A DNA stretch of 64,000 nt from Chloranthus sessilifolius (Eukaryota; Streptophyta; Magnoliopsida; Chloranthales; Chloranthaceae): assembly GCA_021018995.1 (NCBI GenBank), contig CM037587.1, positions 67,661,604-67,725,603 of the forward strand, read 5' to 3'. Below the pieces are notes generated by a model. It saw only the letters and a program-made list of their open reading frames with translations, was not told the DNA's origin and did no database searches. Shown in pieces: positions 1-12,559 of the stretch (position 1 is its first letter; each line of letters begins with the position of its first letter). The position numbers and the translations under genes are program-made.

Positions 1-741
1 TGACTTGCTGCATTGTAAACATTCAGTTTTACTTTCATGTTGCCAAAAGATACCTCCATTACACCTGATGTATATTTTATACAAGCATTGACAGTGGCTA
101 AGAAAGGCCTGCCCAAAATCACAGGAATGGAGGTGGTGCACTTGCTTGGCTCCATGTCAAGAACCAAAAAATCTGCTGGATAGAAAACTTGTCAACCCCA
201 ACTAACAAATCTTCTATCATTCCCATGGGTTTCCTTTCAGATCTGTTAGCCAGCTATAGTACCACATGTGTGGGCTTCAATTCTCCTAAACCTAACTTCT
301 CATAAACTGAATATGAAAGTAGTTTTACACTCGATCTAACAAGGCCTTCTCAATGGTGTGATCCCCACTGATGCAAAGGATTGTGGGAACTCCAGGGTCT
401 TGGAGCTTTGTTGGGGTTGCAATGGACAATACTTATTTCACTTTCTCAGCACAAAAGACCTTCTTGGATAGGTATATCCTAGATTGTCTTTTGTGGGTGC
501 ACAAATCTTTCAAAAATTTTGTATAGGCTGGAACTTGCTTGATAGCATCAAGTAAAGGCAAGTTAATCTTTACTTGTTTGAATGTCTCCATAATTTCCTC
601 AACTTTAGCATTCCCCTTATCAAAAGGAGAAGGTGCTTGAAGTGCATTAGGAAATGAAAAATGGGGGACTGATCTCCCATTTGCTGTCATTAGATTTTTC
701 TTTATTTTTGTTTTCATTTTTCTGTTAGGGAACATCAACAC
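1..741 (-). pseudogene. Athila-like Ty3/gypsy protease region, broken
   Basis: On the minus strand this region encodes an aspartic-protease segment of the Athila type. Recognisable pieces are DPGVPTILCISGDHTIEKA, then SYSVYEKLGLGELKPTHVV and RSERKPMGMIEDLLVGVDKF, which match the usual layout of the retropepsin domain and its downstream strand. The DxGAS active-site stretch is destroyed by a frameshift and stop near position 330, and further frameshifts follow near 190. The 433-741 part is the spacer between gag and protease and carries a lysine-rich segment. The frame runs off the left edge, so reverse transcriptase and integrase, if present, lie outside. The element is inactive. Family is inferred from motif layout. 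Confidence 0.8.
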
Positions 742-2352
742 ACCCCTTATTTCTCATATGTTGCTCCTGCTGCATATCAACATGGGTTGTTCTTTCATTT
801 CCTGCTCTTTTCTCATCAGGCTCAACACCAACTTTGTTGTCAACCAGCTTTCCACTCCTCAAAGTGGTGACAGATTTAGCTTCTTCATGTGAAGAAGTCT
901 CACCCACCATATACTGCCCTTTTGGGTTGTTCATAGGCTGACTAGGCAGTCTTCCCTCCTCTCTCCTATTCAAAGTATTGGATAGATGACAAAGGTGATC
1001 CTCTATCTTTTTAATACTTTGGCTATGGGAGTTAACAGTTTGTGACAAAGGGCCCAAATTCTGCAATGAAGCCAGAACTTGCTCTTCAAATGTGAGGGAT
1101 CTAGAGGGTGCTGGGGCTGGTGCACTTTGATTCATAGGTTGTGCCATTGGCTGGGCCATAGGCTGCTTGTATTAGGGCCTTGGGAAGTAGTTCTGCTGGT
1201 AGGGCTGGGCATTTCTATAAGACATGAACTGCTGTTGGGGTTGCTGCTGGTTTTGGAAGGTACCATGTCTCCACCTCATGTTGGGGTGGTTTCTCCAATG
1301 ATAACCAGTAGTAGGCTGTTGTCCAAAGGACTGAGCAACATTCACATGTTTCATAACAAGGCCTAGAAATTGGGTAGTAGAAGGGCATTCCTCAAGGGAG
1401 TGAGTAGGGGACTGGCATATCACACATGCCTCCTCTACTGTGGCAGACATTGGTGACTGCATTGCTACTATGAGCTTATCAAATTTTTGAGTCAAGCTAT
1501 CCACCTTCCTTTCCAAATTATTGTAACCACTAACCTCATACATTTTCTCTCTTGTAGTGTTCTCTCTCACAAATCTAACAGGGGTCTCAATGTTCCTTGA
1601 CAAAGTCTCCCTTTGCATGGAGTTTTCACTAATGATATCAAACAACTCTCAAGCCTCATCAGCTGTCTTGTGGAGGTAAGTACCACTACATGAGGCATCA
1701 ACTATGTCCCTACTCTTGAGATCAATTCCTTGATAGAAACTTTGAATAAGTTGCCATTCAGGAATTTGGTGATGGGGACATTACTTGAAGAGCTTCTTAA
1801 ATCTCTCCCATGCTTGGTGAAAGTCTTCAGTTGGGGCTTGAGCAAATGAAATTATGCTCTTTCTCAGCTGACTTATTTTGGACAGGGAAAAAATTTGACC
1901 AAAAATTGACATTGAAGGTCATTCCAAGACTTAATTTTATTGGTTGGGAGTATTGACAACCAAGTTCTGGCCCTATCCTTTAATGAAAAAGGAAAGAGTC
2001 TCAACCTGGTCGCTTCCTCCCCCAAGCCTGCAATGTTGAAAGTAGTGTACAGTACCAGAAATTCATCAATGTGTTTATAGGGGTCTTCCTTACTCAGGCC
2101 ATGATATGAGGGTAGCATCTGTATGATGGAAGATTTAATCTCATAGTTCCCTTGGATAGCAGGGAATTGAATGCAGAAGGGAGAATTGTAAACCCCTAGT
2201 GCATTGAATTCTTTCAATGACCTAAGTTGCTCACCCATTGCAGAAATCTCAGAATTAACCATAGGTGTGTGTAGGGTCTGCTTAGGTCTGAGAAGCCTCT
2301 CAACTTCAAGATCTAAAGGGATAATCTCAGGATTGAGAGATCTTCTACCAAG
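725..2352 (-). pseudogene. Athila-like gag, broken
   Basis: This is the capsid/nucleocapsid precursor of the minus-strand element, in at least three frame pieces. The first piece (2352-1873) has the typical capsid core EDPYKHIDEFLVLY, then SLKDRARTWLSILP and KSWNDLQCQFLVKFF. The middle (about 1860-1640) retains the AWERFKKLFK, CPHHQIPEW and QSFYQGID blocks, interrupted by a frameshift and two stops. The third piece has a zinc-knuckle-like CVICQSPTHSLEECPS and a Gln/Pro-rich stretch rich in YQQN-type residues. The in-frame open stretch reaches about 2352 without an upstream ATG, so the true start is unclear. Retrotransposon gag family assignment is firm; the Athila lineage is probable. Confidence 0.85.
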
Positions 2353-2660
2353 CAGAAACCAAGTACAACACAGAAAATAACAGCATAGATTTTAGTAAAA
2401 TAATTTTAAGAACACACAACTAATGCTGCAGATCTAAAAATTACAGATCTAGAAATGTAAAAGAGGTAGGAAATGCAAACTTTAGCACATATTGCTCCTC
2501 CAATTAGCACAATGCTCCTCTCAGAACCACAGATCCAGATTTGAAACACAAAATTAAACTATAAAAAACTACAGCAGCAATTAGTCAAACACAAAATAGG
2601 CAATTATCAATCTAAATCTAAAATGAGAAAAACTTAGATCTACCAATTTAAAAACACAGA
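2353..2660 (-). other. 5' leader of the minus-strand Athila-like element
   Basis: A-rich non-coding stretch between the primer-binding site and gag on the minus strand. No gene or other signal was seen. Confidence 0.6.
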
Positions 2661-2678
2661 TCCTCGGTAGCGGTGCTA
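2661..2678 (-). other. primer-binding site, tRNA-Asp type, degenerate
   Basis: The minus strand reads TAGCACCGCTACCGAGGA. This is a transition-mutated version of the TGGCGCCGTTGCCGGGGA primer-binding site used by Athila-type elements (tRNA-Asp complement). It lies a few bases inside the LTR end at 2685, as expected. Confidence 0.75.
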
Positions 2679-3480
2679 AAAACTTGTTAGCTTGCACACC
2701 TTACAATTATTAAAGAGTTAAAATAGTAAATTAAAAGGGCAAAGTACAACAAAATGGGATCAAGGTAAGCAACCAGTCCTGCAAGAACCAAGGCTGTTGT
2801 AGCAAGCTTTAAGGGGTAAGTCAGGGTATGTCCAAGGGAAATGTGCTTTAAAATAAGGTAAATCTCCAGATCTGGCATTCTAGCCTATCCTAGTTTAGAA
2901 CAAAGCCAAAACAGAAAAGAGGAGAGACTTTTAAAAGTTGTCACTTTATAAAACTATAGAAAATTAAAGATAACAACAAATGATCCAGAATTGATTAAAA
3001 CATAAATTGAAGGGAAGGGAGAAAGGGATTAAAATCAAAAGGTAAAGAGTAGCAGCTAGGGATTTTGGTCTTTACTAAAAATCAATTGGTTCAAAGGCAA
3101 TGCATATAACTGATTTGCAGCAATCTTTCATCTGACTACAAGCTCAGATGTAAGGTATAAGAATCTAATCTAGATCAGAAAATTGGAATAATCCTAAGGC
3201 TATGATCTGTCCACTTAAATGGTCACAGATCATCCTAGAGGTTCCTCTAAGGACCTTAATTAGAACAAGTAAACTATTACAGATGCTATGGATGCAAGGC
3301 TACAAGCCCATGCATCCACAGGGGGATTTAATCTAGGAAAATCAAATGCAACCAAGAGATCTATAGATCAAAATCAACTTTAAAATTCACAAGATACTGA
3401 TTCAATATAAACTTACAGTAAACTATGCTCAGAACAATCTGTGCAACATCCAATCCATATACAAAGCCTTGAACCTCTCA

Positions 3481-3489
3481 ATTTATAGC
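3481..3489 (-). promoter_or_regulatory. LTR TATA box
   Basis: The minus strand reads CTATAAATT, placed between the U3 motif array (upstream on this strand) and the R/U5 part of the LTR. Confidence 0.6.
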
Positions 3490-3937
3490 TCTCAACCTCA
3501 CCCTAGCTACTAAAGGGGTTTAGCCAACCATAATTGGCTAAGGAGAGAATGGGGAAGAAGAAAGAGAGAAGGGTTTTTGGAGGGAAGAGTGAAAATCTAA
3601 TTTGACTGTGGTTCTCTCAATTTTTGGATCATTCATTTGTGCAACTTCTCAGCCATTTATACTCTTCCCCTCTGTCCTCAGATCTGTTTCAGCCAATCAG
3701 AGCTCAAGAGAATAATTGAGTTATTCTTAGCTGCTGATGTGGCTGATTTCTCTTCTAGAAGCTCTCCAACAATTGGTCCAAAATTGGTAAGTACATGTGA
3801 TGAAGTTAGAGGGTTCTCATTTACACCCAGTTGTGTTCCAAAAATACCCCCAAGGGTCATTAACATGCCTTGGAACTCATGCACAGAACTCTGGAGTTGG
3901 AAGCAGCAGTGGCTGGAACTGAGAAGTTCCCAAATCG

Positions 3938-4560
3938 AGTGTCGAGAGGTTTAAGGAACCTCTTGACAGGCTTTGAGTCCTCTTTGTGTTCACATCGACA
4001 GGTTGAGGTAGGCTTTCGCTAGGATCTGTGACTTCTAGACAGGTTTGCTTGTGGCTTTCGACAGGATCGGGGACCTCTCGACAGGATTGGTAACAATTCT
4101 CTACAGGTTGACAGGAATTCTAAACTTCTGTCCGAGTTGCTTATATCCTCTCGAAAGGTTATATAAAATCTTGTCAACTTCTTTATAAAGCTCCAGTTGA
4201 GCTATTGACAGGTTGCTCTGCTTCTCGACAGGTTGGCTCAACCTTGCGCAATTGAATGCAGCTCCAGGTAATTCATTGATAGGTTGCCTTGTACTGCTCG
4301 ATAGGTTCAGGGGAACCTCTCGACATGTGGCTGGAACCTCACGAGCTCCCCTACACCTCCAGGTATCCTCTCAACAAGATCTTCTGTTGTAACTCTAACC
4401 TCTTGATAGGTTAGTTTCTTCACCTTTTACTCCTCGACAGGATGTAGGGACCTCTCGACAGCTTTACATTTGAACATCCGAACCTCTCGACAGGTAGCTT
4501 TCTCTCACCAGCACCTCTCAGTAGGTTGAATTAACCTCTCGAGCTCTTCTTTTCCTTACT
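3938..4560. repeat. U3 array of AACCTCTCGACAGGTT-type motifs
   Basis: About fifteen or more degenerate copies of AACCTCTCGACAGGTT lie in about 620 bp. The motif is an inverted repeat, AACCT...AGGTT, around a TCGA-containing centre. Copies differ mainly by transitions and spacing is irregular, roughly 25-60 bp. It occupies the U3 part of the minus-strand LTR upstream of its TATA box. Confidence 0.85.
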
Positions 4561-4984
4561 TCCACAGCTGGCACACTTCGTTGGGGTGCTGTCCTTCATC
4601 TGCCAGCTCATCGTAGCCTCTTGGTGGGTTCAATCCTCATCAGATGCAGCTAGTCTTGCTCCCATGTATGCCCATGTGGACACATATCATTGCCATGGAG
4701 CTCTAAGGCTCTGTGGACTGCTTGATTGGTTGGCCTTTTGGGCTACATGAGCATATGTTGAGCAGAAGGTTGCTTCTTTAGCATTTTTGGATGGATGCCT
4801 ACACTAAGACTGTTATTTATTGCTTATCTACAAAATACACTCAAAACATATTATTAGTCAACTCAAAGGTCCATCAAAGGTCAGGTTCAGAGGTGAAAAA
4901 TGGTATTTTTCACTGCTCAACAAGACCCAGGCTAAAATAATAGCTCTGTGGCTCAGACCCGACTCAAACCCATGAAAATTCTTA

Positions 4985-5565
4985 ATTATGTGCCTTTTAT
5001 AGTGCACATAACTCAATTGCACGCCCCATGGCCGACGCGCAATGGGTCCCTTTTGGATCAGACATGCACTTCTTGAGGACCGCTTTAGACCTTGATTATG
5101 CGCCCTAATTGGCGCGCACAATCATATTGCACGCTTGGTAAAGAGCTCGCGATCAGTACCTTTTGGACAGGCCTTTTACCCTTCTTGAAACAGCCTAAGA
5201 CGCGATTGTACTCACTACATAGCGTGTGCAATCGGATTGTGCACTTCTGTACTAGCGCATAATCGGTTCCTAAGCGAACCTGGTCTATAACTCCCTAGAC
5301 TGCCAAAACTCCCCTATTAGACACAATTGGCATGGCGTTTAATTGATTGAGCACACTAATCAGGGTGCGCAATTAGTCTACTTAGACTAAGACTGGGATA
5401 CCCGGCTGAGCCCGTCAACCGGTCACTCACTGAGTCGGTCACCGACTCAAAGTGATTGAGTGCTTGGTTTCAAGTGGCAATTCAATTGAGCGCACCCAAA
5501 CGGGTGCGTAATTGAATTTCACTGACCAATTGAGCACACCCCACAGGGCACGCAATTGACCAAAT
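4985..5565 (+). repeat. U3 array of GCGCAATT-type motifs in the 5' LTR
   Basis: Repeated half-sites such as GCGCGCAATT, ATTGAGCGCAC and AGCGCATAATCGG, often in inverted pairs (for example a GCGCACAATC...ATTGCACGC pair), fill the stretch immediately upstream of the TATA box. The same vocabulary recurs at 26600-27160 and 58980-59460 in the other Tat LTRs, and on the minus strand upstream of the antisense genes. Confidence 0.85.
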
Positions 5566-5568
5566 ACC

Positions 5569-5576
5569 TATAAATA
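5569..5576 (+). promoter_or_regulatory. LTR TATA box (TATAAATA)
   Basis: TATAAATA directly follows the U3 array and is conserved at 27164-27171 and 59464-59471 in the other two Tat LTRs. Confidence 0.75.
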
Positions 5577-6884
5577 GGACCCACTACCTCGTCCTAAAAA
5601 CACATCACAGAACATCACAACGCAGCCAGCAATTGAATTTTCGAGTTCCTCGCATTCAAGCTTAGGATTTTGAGATTCCTCTTTGCGACCCTAGTCTCAG
5701 GTATACTTTTCTTGTAGATTTTAATTCTTCTAGTTCTTAGTTCTAGATCTGAGGTTCTAGTTTTTAGATCTTAATTCTAGATTCCTTTTATTTTATTTTT
5801 AGTTTCTTATCACTGGTTCTAGTTCTTAGTCACTAGAGCCAATCCTTAGCTTTAGCTTTTTGATTCCTCTTCATATTTTTAGATCTTAGATTCTAATTCA
5901 TAGTTTTGATTTTAGTTTTTAGCCTCAAACTTTGTTCTTAATTTTTAGAGCTTAAGTTTTGATCTTGAGTCTTAATATCTAAGTCCTAGATCTTAATTTC
6001 AGTTTCAGTCCTAAATTCACTAGTTTTAGTTTTGATCTCATAATTCTAATTTATAGTTCTCAATTCTAGCCCTTTTAATTCCTTTATAATTTATGATTTT
6101 GATCTTTAAAACTATAGTTTCTCAATAAAAAATATGTTTTTCAATCCCTAGCCACTCGATTTGCCCAAGGGAGATTACCTGGGAACAGGGCCAATCCTCC
6201 TTAGCATAGTGGGCTCAAAACCACATTTTTTTAGAATTATGATAAAATTAGGATACTCTGATTAATTAGAGTTTTGATAGAATTAATTTACGTAGTTTAT
6301 TTAATTATAGTTTTAGTAAAATTAGAAAGATTAGTATTTCTAGTAAGATTAGGAAATTAGCTAGAATCCCAATTAGATTTTGACAGAATTAGATTTTTAT
6401 TAGAATTAGGACATTAATTAGACTTCTAGTTAGATTATGAGACTCAGTTGAATTAGGATTCCCTGATTAATTAAACTCCTAATAGGATTAAAATTAATTG
6501 GATCCCCGATAATATTGAGTAAATAAAGCAGTAAAAAATTATAGCAAGAGTAGGAAAGGTAAAGTAGTTAGAAGAGAATTAGGAAAACTAGCTTGACTAA
6601 ACTTACAAGCGACCCAGTGCTGCTGACATCAGCCAGCTGATGATTCAATAAAGAGAACAACCCATACCTCCACGTAAGGCGTGATTAGTGACGTGTTGTA
6701 GCATCGATAAATATCTGCAGCTGGCAATCGCAACGAACCAGGTATTTCCCTAAGATTTATCTTTTTACTTTCAGTACTTAATTACCTCTAAAAAATACTG
6801 CCTTTGCCAGAGTCCACTTGGACCGAATTGGGCCACTCTTTCAGGGGACCGAAAGGGACCTAGAAAAAGTGCTTACCAACAAAC

Positions 6885-6903
6885 TGGCGATTGCGATGGG
6901 ACT
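6885..6903 (+). other. primer-binding site, tRNA-Arg type
   Basis: TGGCGATTGCGATGGGACT lies four bases after the LTR end. It resembles the tRNA-Arg-complementary site (TGGCGACTCC...GGGGACT) described for Ogre/Tat elements, with several mismatches. Identification of the tRNA is from memory. Confidence 0.6.
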
Positions 6904-7025
6904 TCTTGTCACCAAAGTCGCCTATGTTTAGTTAAATTCCCTTTTCTTCTAGTTAGTTTTCTTTAGTTTTATTACTCTTCGCATTTAAGTGTACTATTGA
7001 GAGCACATGAGCATACACTAGAAGC

Positions 7026-8680
7026 TTGAGGTGTCAGGAATACAAAGGATTAGAATTGGTGACCCCGTTATGGGGTACCATAATAACCCATTGTACCATG
7101 AGCAGCCACTCGAAGGCTCAGCACAATACAACCCAGAAATTAACATGGCCGGCAGTGAGGAAACCCCCTTCACACCTCCGAGCACTAGCCACAATGACGG
7201 ACACTAAGACAAGCAGCTTTTTGCAGAAATTCACAACTTGATAACTTGTAGACCTCAGCGTCCATAAATTACAAAGGGGAGGAGATGAAGCCGATGAACT
7301 ACTCCACGACTTAGCCGCAACATACGAGACCATCAAGGAATGATGAGAGGCGGAAGAATGAGAATGACAAAGACAGGAGAGGCGACTCCCTACTCCGACG
7401 ACGATATCACCACACGTGTCGCTACCTAGGCACACTCTCCACACACTCCTCAGTAGCGAATGTCAAGACAGAATCCGTTCCCAGACCTCTAAGCAAGACG
7501 CTGTCGTGAGAGTAGAAAATTCAAGATGATCGGCGAATACATGACTAAGAAAAACCGCCTTGATTTGTCATTCGAATTCGACAGTTTCTGTCGAGACCTT
7601 GAATTCAATTTACTTGCGGGATTCAAACCCCTAAAATTTAGCAAATACAATGGCACCGGGAATCCAAACCCCCACTTGGCGTTGTTCTGCAATGACTGTC
7701 GGCCTATTCATGATAATCACAGACTTTTGATACATTATTTTCAGAGGTCCCTCAAAGGGAAAGACTTCGACTGGTTCACCGGGCCCCCGCTAGATAAAAT
7801 TGACACATTAGTTGGACAGTTCTTAGATCAATACAAGCATTTGATATAGGAAGCCGTCAGTCTCAGCGACTTAAATACAACGACGTAAGAAACCGAAGAA
7901 GACTTCGTTGATTTTGTATCACGTTGGAGGAAGCTCACGGCTCGCACGGGAAGTCAAATGAGAGAAAAAGACACAATCGATATCATCATAAATAACGTCA
8001 GAGAGCCCCTTCGAAGTGCTCTGATCATAAGCGATTGTCTAGATTTTGCTACTCTTCATCTACGCACCAGTTTCATTTAGCGATACATAAAGGGAGGAGA
8101 CCTCACCTTTTTAATAATAGCACCGACGGCATCAACTTTCGATGATTCAAAGCCCTAAAATAACAAGAAAGGCTCAGGCTCCGAGTAAGTTAATACGGTC
8201 GCTAATCAAAATCAAGGCGATGGCAACAACCAGCAAAGGAACTCCGGTCAGGGTCAATACCAGAATCAGCAATGGTACGCTAATCAAAATCAGAATCAAT
8301 ATCCTAACCAAAACCAGTATCCTAACCAAAACTAAAATGCTGCTCGAAACCGTCCTGCCAATACCCAGGGCTATAATAATGTACCTCCACCCTAAAATTT
8401 TAATTCGCAAACTCGAGGTCCCTATCAGCCTAGACGAGATCATTATCCTCCATTACCCAATACCATCCCTAATATTTCCTGCCTCCTAAGCGACCAGAAC
8501 CTCATTCGCTTCCCACTAGAGCGGCCACGACCCTGGCCTGCTAACCTCAATTACTCTAAGTTCTGCACTTTTCACTGATACATGGGACACAACCTGGAAG
8601 ACTGTTGGGTGTTGAGAGATATGATATATGACATGAACGACTAGAACCAGATTGACTTAGAATCCTTCCAAAATTCTAAC
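7026..8680 (+). pseudogene. Tat-type gag, broken
   Basis: Capsid homology is clearest at 7526-8110: FKPLKFSKYNGTGNPNPHL, then HYFQRSLKGKDFDWFTGPP, QYKHLI and VSRWRKLTARTG. This matches the retrotransposon gag domain of Tat/Ogre elements (FDGTGDP...DWYT...QRWRELA). A Gln/Asn-rich linker with repeated NQNQ and YPNQ follows at about 8200-8340. A zinc-knuckle-like segment with a CTFH, GHNLEDCW layout lies at 8560-8640. At least six in-frame stops interrupt it. The N-terminal part (7026-7490) is poorly conserved and its start uncertain. Confidence 0.85.
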
Positions 8681-9683
8681 CATTATAACCAACATCCTCC
8701 ACAAAATCTCGGGATCATCAACAACCCTCTGCCAAACCACAATCAAGGATCGACCACCCATGTCACCACGGTAGACCTCCCAGGTTGAGCACCTTTTCAT
8801 CCATCTACTCTCATCACACGAGTTAGTCATCCTAATGCTACAGCCAGTTCAGATGATCCTCTGAGGCCCACCATCATTCCGCCTCACCCCTCTACCTTCA
8901 TAACCCGAATTGAACCACCAATTCCTCCACCCTACCCAAACTTCACCCAAATTTGAGTTTAACCTTTCCAAGCTCAAAGATCTACCATTCAACCCATAGC
9001 ACCCTCTACACTGTCGAACATTGACGTAACTCTCGATAACGCTGAGCTAGAATATGAAGACCATGTCCTTCAAACTGCGGAACAGATTGCAGCGTGGGTA
9101 GACAACGTCACCCGAAATACTACTAGTCAATAATGCATGGAAATAACTGAAGAATGCCCATCAGCGGTGGAGATGAGATAGTAGGAGGAAGAGCCCACCA
9201 AAGAAGAAGTACTTATCTCTGCATTCCTAGAAGAGGAAGACTACACTCATTACCTCCCACCTTGGAATGGCATAGCTCCAGTACGCATTCCTTCGTCCAA
9301 TTTTGCTCCTTTCACTGCAAGTACAACAATGAATCCTTCAACACTCCAAGGATAGTAGCAGGCATGCCAAGTCCTTAAATCTAGAACCAACTATCTGCCA
9401 CCACCATTCCCTTGAGAAAAGTAGAGCAACAATGCACAACCATCCGATCGGATAACCAAAGAACGAGGAGTAAACGTGTCCCCTCCACCTCACATAATCC
9501 CTTTGCCTCTAGTACCAGTGCCTCAACCGACTCAACAGAATGGGTGGAGTGCATTGACCCGACAAAGAACCTACCCTAAAAGCAAGTTAGGAATACGATC
9601 TTCTCGGACACCTCGCAAAGGTGCTAGCATAAATATCGATCCTTGAACTCATCAAGAAATTTCCAGAGCATCACCGACTACTT
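8681..9683 (+). other. gag-protease linker region
   Basis: Proline- and acid-rich degenerate coding sequence between the zinc-knuckle segment and protease. A piece at about 9000-9120 reads DNAELEYEDHVLQTAEQ in the pol orientation. No domain recognised; several stops. Confidence 0.5.
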
Positions 9684-10121
9684 ATGGAGACATTGGATGA
9701 GACGCATGTGAACGAAGATACCACTTTAGATCAGCTATATGAGATCACCTCAGTTATGACTCAGCCTCCTGCGCTTACCTTCACTGAAGCCGACATGCCT
9801 AAAATATCATTACGTAGAAGTTCGACTCCTATCTATCTGACCATTATAATCAGAGGATTTTCAATACCTCACACATTGGTTGACACCGGAGCAGGACTTA
9901 ACATCTATCCTATAACAATGCTGAAGATCCTTGAATACACCGAGCATGATATACGGCCTTCATCTTTATCCCTCATCGCTTATGATGGCTCTCGGCGCTT
10001 TGTCAAGGGAACCATCAAGTTACAAGTTCGTCTCGAGCTAGTCACCAAGGACGTCACTTTCCATGTCTCTGATTCCTCAAGCACTTATAATTTAATACTA
10101 GGAAGTGGCTGGAATCCATGA
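9684..10121 (+). pseudogene. Tat-type aspartic protease
   Basis: Retropepsin-like protease that would process the polyprotein. The 145-residue open stretch has the active-site VDTGAGLNIYP motif (about residues 66-76) and a late LILGSGW that corresponds to the conserved LLLGRPW of Tat proteases. The catalytic DTG is intact, and this is one of the few unbroken domains of element A. It has no start codon of its own in a functional sense; it is an open fragment of the gag-pol frame. Confidence 0.85.
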
Positions 10122-10560
10122 AGGCAGTAGCATCGATGTATCACCAATACATCGAATTCCTGCACGAAGATTCCATCATCGGAGCATACACCGATATGCC
10201 CCTTAAAGAAATCGACACAGACTACGCGGCGAGCATCCCAATAGTGCACGACTCAGTACTGACCACATGACATATAAAAAAGATGCAGGATCCTGATGAT
10301 GCATTGATAGCAGAAGTTAGCTACCCTCTGTCCCTTCTGACCCGCCAATAAAGAGTAGTGAGGAGAGAAGCCAAACCTGATCTCGCTCGACTGTATGTCA
10401 TAAACCCAACCACGGCAAAATGATGGGACCTTATGTATCAGCTAGGATATGTCCCTCACATTGGACTTGGCAAGGATAAGCAAGGACGCATAAGACCGGT
10501 CGTCCCAAAGAAACTACGCAAACACATCAGATTAGGCTACCAACTAGATGGCAGGTAAAT
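10122..10560 (+). pseudogene. post-protease segment with G-patch-like motif
   Basis: The pol frame continues with stops. At about 10430-10500 it reads QLGYVPHIGLGKDKQGRIRP, which fits a G-patch-like signature (MGY.PG.GLGK..QG) that commonly follows the protease in Tat-like polyproteins. The RNA-binding role is inferred from the family. Confidence 0.6.
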
Positions 10561-12559
10561 CGACATCCTTGCTACTTCCCCAAAGTGGTCGCTCTATGAC
10601 CATTTCATATATGGAACTATTGAAAAGGCTAATGTGCTAGAGAAAATAAAGGAGCCATCCTTCATTGATTCTCAGGCAATCGGGATCAAGCAAATAACCA
10701 AAGCCTTCACCGACCTGACAAACTTAAGCCATGATAGCGACGACATGGACAAGCCACTCGAAGGAGTCGGACCATTATTCAAAACCCCTGAAGAGCCAAA
10801 TCTACAAGCAGAAGATTGGGAGTCGACCGATGAGGAGGACTTCCACATCTCTGCATTAGCAGACAAAGAAGAACCAGAGTCAGGGACACCCCAGCCTCAT
10901 GAACCAGGAAGAGAAGACTGACTCTCAATATCAAGTGAAGAAGAAGACTACTGGACTAGCCGTACTGAAATAGAACTTGGAGATCACTTAAGAGTAGAGC
11001 GGCTGAAGCTCCTCAAGGAGGTCAACAACTCCCGAAGCGATGAAACAGACTCTGATGATGAACTTGATCCTCAATCCTTACTAGATAATTGGTAGTGTTC
11101 GTGCCGCTGCCCTTACCCAGAATCACCCTATTATAACCTATGCGTGTCTGTCTTGACGCGGTGCGAAAGAGCTATCTTGCGTGAGATACAACAAACAATA
11201 AGGGTAAAAGATCATCATGTCGCCTTTATAGAATTCCAAGAAGAATTAGAGCTCGACGCTCCCCAGTCTCTGGATGTGCCATAACTTTAGATATTCTAGA
11301 ACTCACTGGAAGAGGAATGTCAACCCTCGTTGAGTGATGATGAGGACTACTGGTTAGATCTCCCCGCTCTTAAGATGGAAGAACAAGGCACAGACCTCTG
11401 AAGGTTATTCAAAGAAGAGGATGAACTCTGATGTGAAGATTCAGACTCCGATAGCAACCCAGATGTCGAATCAATCCTTTCAAGATGGGAATGCCCTTGG
11501 AATATCCCTGCATCTCCCAACCCTACCAACTGCGCTATTGTGCATGCACATTCATCCTAGCATATTATGAGGTACAAAGCCGAAAACTCACCGGTCCAGC
11601 AGAATGTCTCGAACAACTTCAGCAGTACGAATCTCTTCGGTTTGATTCTAAAGATGAGAGCTTAGACGATTATCGCCTCTCCATCCTTTTTGAGAGTGAA
11701 ATAATTCATAAGATAGAAGAAGAAGGCACATTAGCTGGACTATCACCATCCTCCCTCATCAGGAGGATCACCCTGGACGAGGACTCTAAAAAAATGCCAA
11801 ATTTCGAACGAATCCAAGTCGTCTAAAGACTCGCATGAACGGCTCTAGCAGCCGTCCCACTTCCCAAACTAGGAGAAGTAACCTCGCCGGTTCTGCCTTA
11901 GGAAATTGACCCTGTAGCATACCTATTATCAAAAATCAAAAAAATAAAAAACCCTAAAACCCATAAAAATATAAAGATAGAAAATCCTAAAAAATTAGAA
12001 AATCACAGAAAAGAGGGGAAGTCCTTTATCCTAGACCCATTCAGCGACTAGCAAGGAGACTTTCTCCAAAGGATAAGAGTAGTGATCACCTCAACGAAAT
12101 CAAAGGAGTAACTGACATGATCACACACGGTCATCGTCCTACCCTCAACATTGAAGAACTTTGCCTTGACTCGGTTCGTAGTGACCCTACTACCTTTTCC
12201 TCACGAAACCACCGAGCATCCCGATGAAGTAACAAACACGTAATCATACCCGACGAGATACTCCACGACTTCGAGAGGAGGATGAATAACCTTAACCTAT
12301 ACCTGACAAAGGATGTCGCGATCATACATTACGCCGATATAGTGTATGAACTCACGAACGATGAAGAAGGAGCACCAGTCACCGAGGAAACCTAAGACTT
12401 CCAACAAGTCATCAAGCGCTTTGGTGAGCAAACACAAGCTGCCATGGAACATACTGAGAAGATAAATTTTGGCACCAAGGAAGAGCCCAAGAAGCTGCTG
12501 ATCAGTGTGACACTTAAACCCAAGGAACGACAACAAATTATCTATGTCCTCCAAGATCA
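10561..12559 (+). other. acidic pol linker between protease and RT
   Basis: Degenerate coding stretch with two open pieces, 10634-10921 and 11485-11826, both rich in Glu/Asp and Ser (for example ADWESTDEEDF). Acidic spacers between protease and RT are usual in Ogre/Tat elements. No domain recognised. About 11900-12010 is A-rich and non-coding in appearance. Confidence 0.5.

Larger units (their letters stand above)
2685..4860 (-). repeat. 5' LTR of the minus-strand Athila-like element
   Basis: The inner end is placed at 2685, where the plus strand starts with TGTTAG next to the primer-binding site, so the minus-strand LTR ends in CTAACA. A TATA box sits about 800 bp from this end, matching the TATA-to-end distance of about 700 bp in the two other Athila-type LTRs here (34855-36317 and 61772-63225). 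The U3 part carries a dense motif array. The outer boundary is approximate: candidate ends lie at about 4840-4860, just before Tat LTR homology begins. The second LTR is outside the window, so the boundary cannot be checked by LTR comparison. Confidence 0.65.
4905..6881 (+). repeat. 5' LTR of element A, 5'-truncated
   Basis: Matches 26384-28478 along most of its length, with many transition differences, and ends in the shared ...TACCAACA. Homology starts only around 4905, so the first part of U3, with the TGTAGACACC start, is missing. Order: U3 motif array, TATA box, a short exon-like segment ending in a CTCAGGTATAC donor-like site, a long T-rich degenerate repeat (about 5705-6135), a conserved GC-rich block beginning TTGCCCAAGGGAG, an A/T-rich repeat (about 6230-6520), and the conserved terminal 280 bp. 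Confidence 0.88.

Noticed and set aside
1079..1366. Plus-strand open frame of 95 residues
   Set aside because: Opposite-strand shadow of the minus-strand Athila gag.
6715..6745. Second primer-binding-site-like sequence (CTGGCAATCGCAACGA) inside the Tat LTR
   Set aside because: Only partial similarity to the real site at 6885, and it lies well inside the LTR in all three copies; probably chance or a leader exon end.
7118..7444. Minus-strand 108-residue frame
   Set aside because: Overlaps the N-terminal gag region of element A in the opposite strand; no conserved feature.
8174..8443. Minus-strand open frame of 89 residues, very hydrophobic
   Set aside because: Shadow of the Gln/Asn-rich gag linker on the plus strand; CAA/AAT codons read in reverse give Leu/Ile/Val.
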